Positions 11,997-14,445 of a stretch of DNA of 14,445 nucleotides are shown one piece after another. The notes under the pieces are model-generated. The model was not told the DNA's origin, made no database searches, and was given only the letters and a program-made list of their open reading frames with translations. This DNA is from JALQTD01 sp964390365 (GTDB taxonomy: Bacteria > Bacteroidota > Bacteroidia > Flavobacteriales_D > Sanyastnellaceae). Where the stretch lies: NCBI GenBank assembly GCA_964390365.1, contig CAYMHW010000057.1, forward strand, positions 1-14,445, in the 5' to 3' direction. A program made the position numbers and the translations under genes. Numbering within the stretch: the stretch's first letter is position 1; each line of letters starts with the position of its first letter.

Positions 11997-14270
11997 TCAG
12001 CGTGGATCCACCACGAAGCGGCTCACCGAGCGCACGCCCTTCGCGTCCACCAATTCCACCACGTACCAGCCCTCCGGCCAATCCGCCACCGACCACGTCG
12101 TCGCGCCACCCGTCACGCGGTTGCGGAGCACCTCGCGGCCCTGAACATCAAGCACCCGCAGGTCTGCCCTGCCGGAGCCGGCCCACTGCAAGCGCACGAA
12201 ATCAGCCGCCGGGTTCGGCATGAGCGAAAGGACTGCAGCGCCCTGATCCACCACGCTTGCGGCACTCGTGCAGAACTGCTCTTGGTCGACGGTGGTGAAT
12301 TCCCCGCCGGTCGCCACGATGTCGCCGTCGCCATCGAGCACGGTCCAGCTGCCATTTCCGTAATCGCAGCACAGGCCATCGCCGTATGCATCGTACACCT
12401 TCAAAATGTAGCAGCCGTCTTCCAAGCACATGTCGATGAGCACTTCCTGGCCGTCCGTGCCATCTGAGTAGGGACCGCCCGAGTAGATGACTTGGCCGAG
12501 CCGCACCACTTCCCACGTCGTTTCCGAACCGTAGTCGTCGAGGATGAGGCTGAGTTGGAAGTCGAAGGTCTCGCCAGCGAAGGCGCTGAAGGTGCCTTGG
12601 ACTTCGTTGTTGTTCGCGTTCTCGTCCGTGTTGCCGTTGGGGTTTTGGACCCACACGTCCACGGTGTTCGTGCCGTCGGCGACGTTCATGGCGGGCAGGT
12701 CGATGGTCTCGCTTTCGTATTGGGCCAAATTCCCCGTCCAATTGAAACTCGTGCCGCTCAAGCCGTTGTAGCTGTACCAAATCACGGCCGAAGTCAAATT
12801 CTCCGTCCCCATGTTGGTGAGCGTCATGCTCGGCGTGATGGTGCCTGCGCCGCAGAGGACGCCCTCGGGCAAGCCCGTGACGGCGGCCGACGCGTCGTAG
12901 GCGTAGCTCGTCGAACCTTCGGGCCAGCCGTCGAGCACGGTCACGTTGCCACCGGATGGATCGAGCCAGTCCCAGAGGCGGGTTGAGGCGGAGGAGCCGG
13001 CGTCCCAGCTGACGTCGAAGCGTCCGTACCAGTCCGCTTGGCCGTTGTTGACCGAGCCGCTGCAGGCCGCGAAGCCGCCGTAGAGTTGGCCGACGATGCG
13101 GTGGTTTTGGTCGAACAGGGGCGAGCCCGAGGAACCGGGTTCGGTGACGCCGTCTTCCCATTGGTTGATGTACCAAACCGCAGCACCGCCTTGGCTTTGG
13201 GCCGAGGGGCCGTCTGCATCGTGGCAGATCATCTTCAAGTCCCCGCTCGGGTGGTGGATGCCGGTGACGTTCACCGGAGGCGTGCCCGTGTTGTCCCAAC
13301 CGGCGTACTGCACGTTATAGGATGCGGGGGGCACTTCGGAGAGTTCCACGAGGGCCACATCGGATCCGGCGTTGCTCGCGCGGAGAACGCCGCCGCTGAT
13401 GATGTCGCTCGTCGGGCCATCGTTCCCGTTGCAGGTGGCGGACTCGTGGTTGAACAGGTAGGTCCAATTGTTCGGGTTGCCGAGGCAGTGGTTCGCCGTG
13501 AGGAAATACGGCGTGCCGTCTTGGGCCGTGTTGTTCACGAGGGCCCCGGTGCAACTGGCGGATCCTCCTGAAATGATGAGGGCGACGCTGCGCTTCTCCA
13601 CTTGCCACAAGTCGCCTTCTGGGCAGTTGATGCCGATGTTGCAGTTGCCGGAATTGCCGTACGGACCGCGATCGAGGAGCTCCTCCGCGACCGCCGCGGC
13701 CCGCCGCTGGATGCTGCGGTAGCTGTGGACGATTTGGCCGATGTGGAGGTTCGCTTGGAAGGGGGCATCGAGGCGCTCGCGGTATTCGATGACGACTTGG
13801 TCGCCCAGGGTTTGGCCCAAAGCGAGGCTCCCCCACTCCTTGTTATTCCGGTGATCGAAGCTGCCGATGAAGTCCGTATGATCGGCGTTCCAAACGAACA
13901 ACCGACCGCCCTTCGGCACCTCGTACGCATCGAACAGGAAGCTGATGCCGAGGGCATCCGGGCACTCCACGGCGAGGCGCCAAACGCGCTCACCGCCCTC
14001 CTGCGTCCACGTCCCGTGGGTGGCGGGGTCAATGGACACCTCGTGCTCGACCCCAAAGCGCCAGGGCGCCTCCTTGTACAGGTCGGTCACGGCGTCTTCC
14101 GCCGCGAGGGCCTCGCGGTCAATGGTGGGCATGCGCAGGACGGGCATGGCCTCGAAGGCGATGGCGTTCCAGTTGGGGGTGCCTCCGCGAGAGATTTGGG
14201 CTGAAGCCGGGGTCAAGACGGCGAGCGCGAGCAGCATGACGGCCGCTCGCATGAGTTCATTTGTTTTCAT
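11997..14270 (-). CDS. Secreted trypsin-fold (lysyl-endopeptidase-like) protease with T9SS C-terminal sorting domain
   Basis: This 757-residue protein should be exported by Sec and then by type IX secretion. A signal peptide (1-24, cleavage likely after ASA) precedes a propeptide-like region (about 25-200). The chymotrypsin-fold domain (about 205-440) has a complete triad: H261 in 'FLTANHCLG', D304 in 'AGSDVALVEL', and S381 in 'EPGSSGSPLFDQ'. Its layout recalls lysyl endopeptidases of the Achromobacter protease I type, but Lys specificity is not proven. A CARDB-like beta domain (about 470-562) follows, then a Cys- and Asp-rich module (about 568-668) with 'YDAYGDGLCCDYGNGS' and 'DGDGDIVATGG'. 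Residues about 678-757 form the sorting domain, opening with 'LSLMPNPAADFVRL'. ATG 14270-14268 gives the canonical signal peptide and lies 14 bp inside the upstream gene. A glycosyltransferase gene follows by 9 bp. Confidence 0.93.
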   Translation of the reverse strand: MKTNELMRAAVMLLALAVLTPASAQISRGGTPNWNAIAFEAMPVLRMPTIDREALAAEDAVTDLYKEAPWRFGVEHEVSIDPATHGTWTQEGGERVWRLAVECPDALGISFLFDAYEVPKGGRLFVWNADHTDFIGSFDHRNNKEWGSLALGQTLGDQVVIEYRERLDAPFQANLHIGQIVHSYRSIQRRAAAVAEELLDRGPYGNSGNCNIGINCPEGDLWQVEKRSVALIISGGSASCTGALVNNTAQDGTPYFLTANHCLGNPNNWTYLFNHESATCNGNDGPTSDIISGGVLRASNAGSDVALVELSEVPPASYNVQYAGWDNTGTPPVNVTGIHHPSGDLKMICHDADGPSAQSQGGAAVWYINQWEDGVTEPGSSGSPLFDQNHRIVGQLYGGFAACSGSVNNGQADWYGRFDVSWDAGSSASTRLWDWLDPSGGNVTVLDGWPEGSTSYAYDASAAVTGLPEGVLCGAGTITPSMTLTNMGTENLTSAVIWYSYNGLSGTSFNWTGNLAQYESETIDLPAMNVADGTNTVDVWVQNPNGNTDENANNNEVQGTFSAFAGETFDFQLSLILDDYGSETTWEVVRLGQVIYSGGPYSDGTDGQEVLIDMCLEDGCYILKVYDAYGDGLCCDYGNGSWTVLDGDGDIVATGGEFTTVDQEQFCTSAASVVDQGAAVLSLMPNPAADFVRLQWAGSGRADLRVLDVQGREVLRNRVTGGATTWSVADWPEGWYVVELVDAKGVRSVSRFVVDPR

Positions 14271-14445
14271 AAATCAACGGTTCGTTCCAATTTTCAAGCA
14301 GGATGACGGTGACGCCGTTGGGCGCTCCCCGCCAAGGTTTCAATTCAAACGCGTGCTCCTCTTGGATCAAGGCGCGGCACGGGTCGCCGGGGGTGCGATG
14401 CACCACGCGCAGCGGCTGCTTCGGCGGCAGGCTTTTCAACAGCGG
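14257..14445 (-). CDS. Unidentified protein, C-terminal 62 residues (5' end outside window)
   Basis: The frame is open from the right edge and ends at TGA 14259-14257, so only the last 62 residues are visible. I do not recognise the family. The visible part is soluble-looking, with an Arg/Pro-rich stretch 'LPPKQPLRVVHRTPGDPC', then 'WRGAPNGVTVILLENWNEPLIYENK' ending in a beta-strand-like run. There is no sorting domain or membrane helix in this part. Its last codons overlap the protease start by 14 bp (the protease ATG lies within its TAT-GAA codons), which argues for a genuine gene in the same operon. The start seen near the edge (a TTG) should not be taken as the true start, because the frame continues beyond the window. 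Confidence 0.6.
   Translation of the reverse strand, partial: PLLKSLPPKQPLRVVHRTPGDPCRALIQEEHAFELKPWRGAPNGVTVILLENWNEPLIYENK

Noticed and set aside
11079..12467. Plus-strand open frame of 462 codons opposite the glycosyltransferase and the end of the protease
   Set aside because: It crosses two real genes in antisense and has a His/Arg/Pro-rich shadow composition.
12202..13299. Second minus-strand frame of 365 codons inside the protease gene
   Set aside because: Out of frame with the protease, extremely Arg-rich, and no start context; a frame shadow.

Overview
The window looks like a piece of a GC-rich member of the Bacteroidota, probably Flavobacteriales-like. The evidence is: a large secreted serine protease ending in a type IX secretion (T9SS) sorting domain; a Bacteroidota-type sigma factor next to rsmG; TAnnTTTG-type -7 promoter boxes; little sign of Shine-Dalgarno sequences; and a futalosine-independent menaquinone operon. 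Taxonomy below phylum level is inference. No tRNA, rRNA, CRISPR array, insertion sequence or phage gene was seen. Every gene except one response regulator lies on the minus strand.

Region 1 (1-2362): the 5' part of a lipoprotein gene cut by the window edge, then accA (acetyl-CoA carboxylase carboxyltransferase alpha) and rdgB (ITP/dITP/XTP pyrophosphatase). A perfect TAnnTTTG box precedes the lipoprotein gene.

Region 2 (2335-8280): a tightly packed menaquinone operon read right to left: a MenI-like hotdog thioesterase, menF, menD, menA, menC, menE, running into rdgB with a 28-bp overlap. Most junctions are 4-8 bp overlaps, so translational coupling is likely. Together these genes take chorismate to isochorismate (MenF), SEPHCHC (MenD), o-succinylbenzoate (MenC), OSB-CoA (MenE), hydrolysis of DHNA-CoA (thioesterase) and prenylation of DHNA (MenA). 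MenB, which makes DHNA-CoA, is absent, as are MenH and the final methylase MenG/UbiE; they must be encoded elsewhere or replaced.

Region 3 (8281-9590): a 31-bp divergent spacer with a perfect 7-bp-arm inverted repeat separates the men operon from an orphan OmpR-type response regulator on the plus strand. That gene converges with, and overlaps by 19 bp, a small four-helix membrane protein gene of unknown function. A 185-bp AT-richer spacer with several inverted repeats follows.

Region 4 (9591-14445): a compact minus-strand gene set: an unrecognised gene cut by the window edge, a T9SS-exported trypsin-fold protease, a family 2 glycosyltransferase with C-terminal membrane helices, an ECF-type sigma factor and rsmG. 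Spacings are -14, 9, 44 and 1 bp. It is probably one transcription unit mixing surface or secretion functions with transcription and ribosome modification.

Most of the window is ordinary core-genome content. The items most worth following are the missing menB, the dyad in the men/regulator spacer, a promoter-like box placed to give a leaderless menD message, the protease-GT-sigma-rsmG unit, and the structured spacer at 9406-9590.
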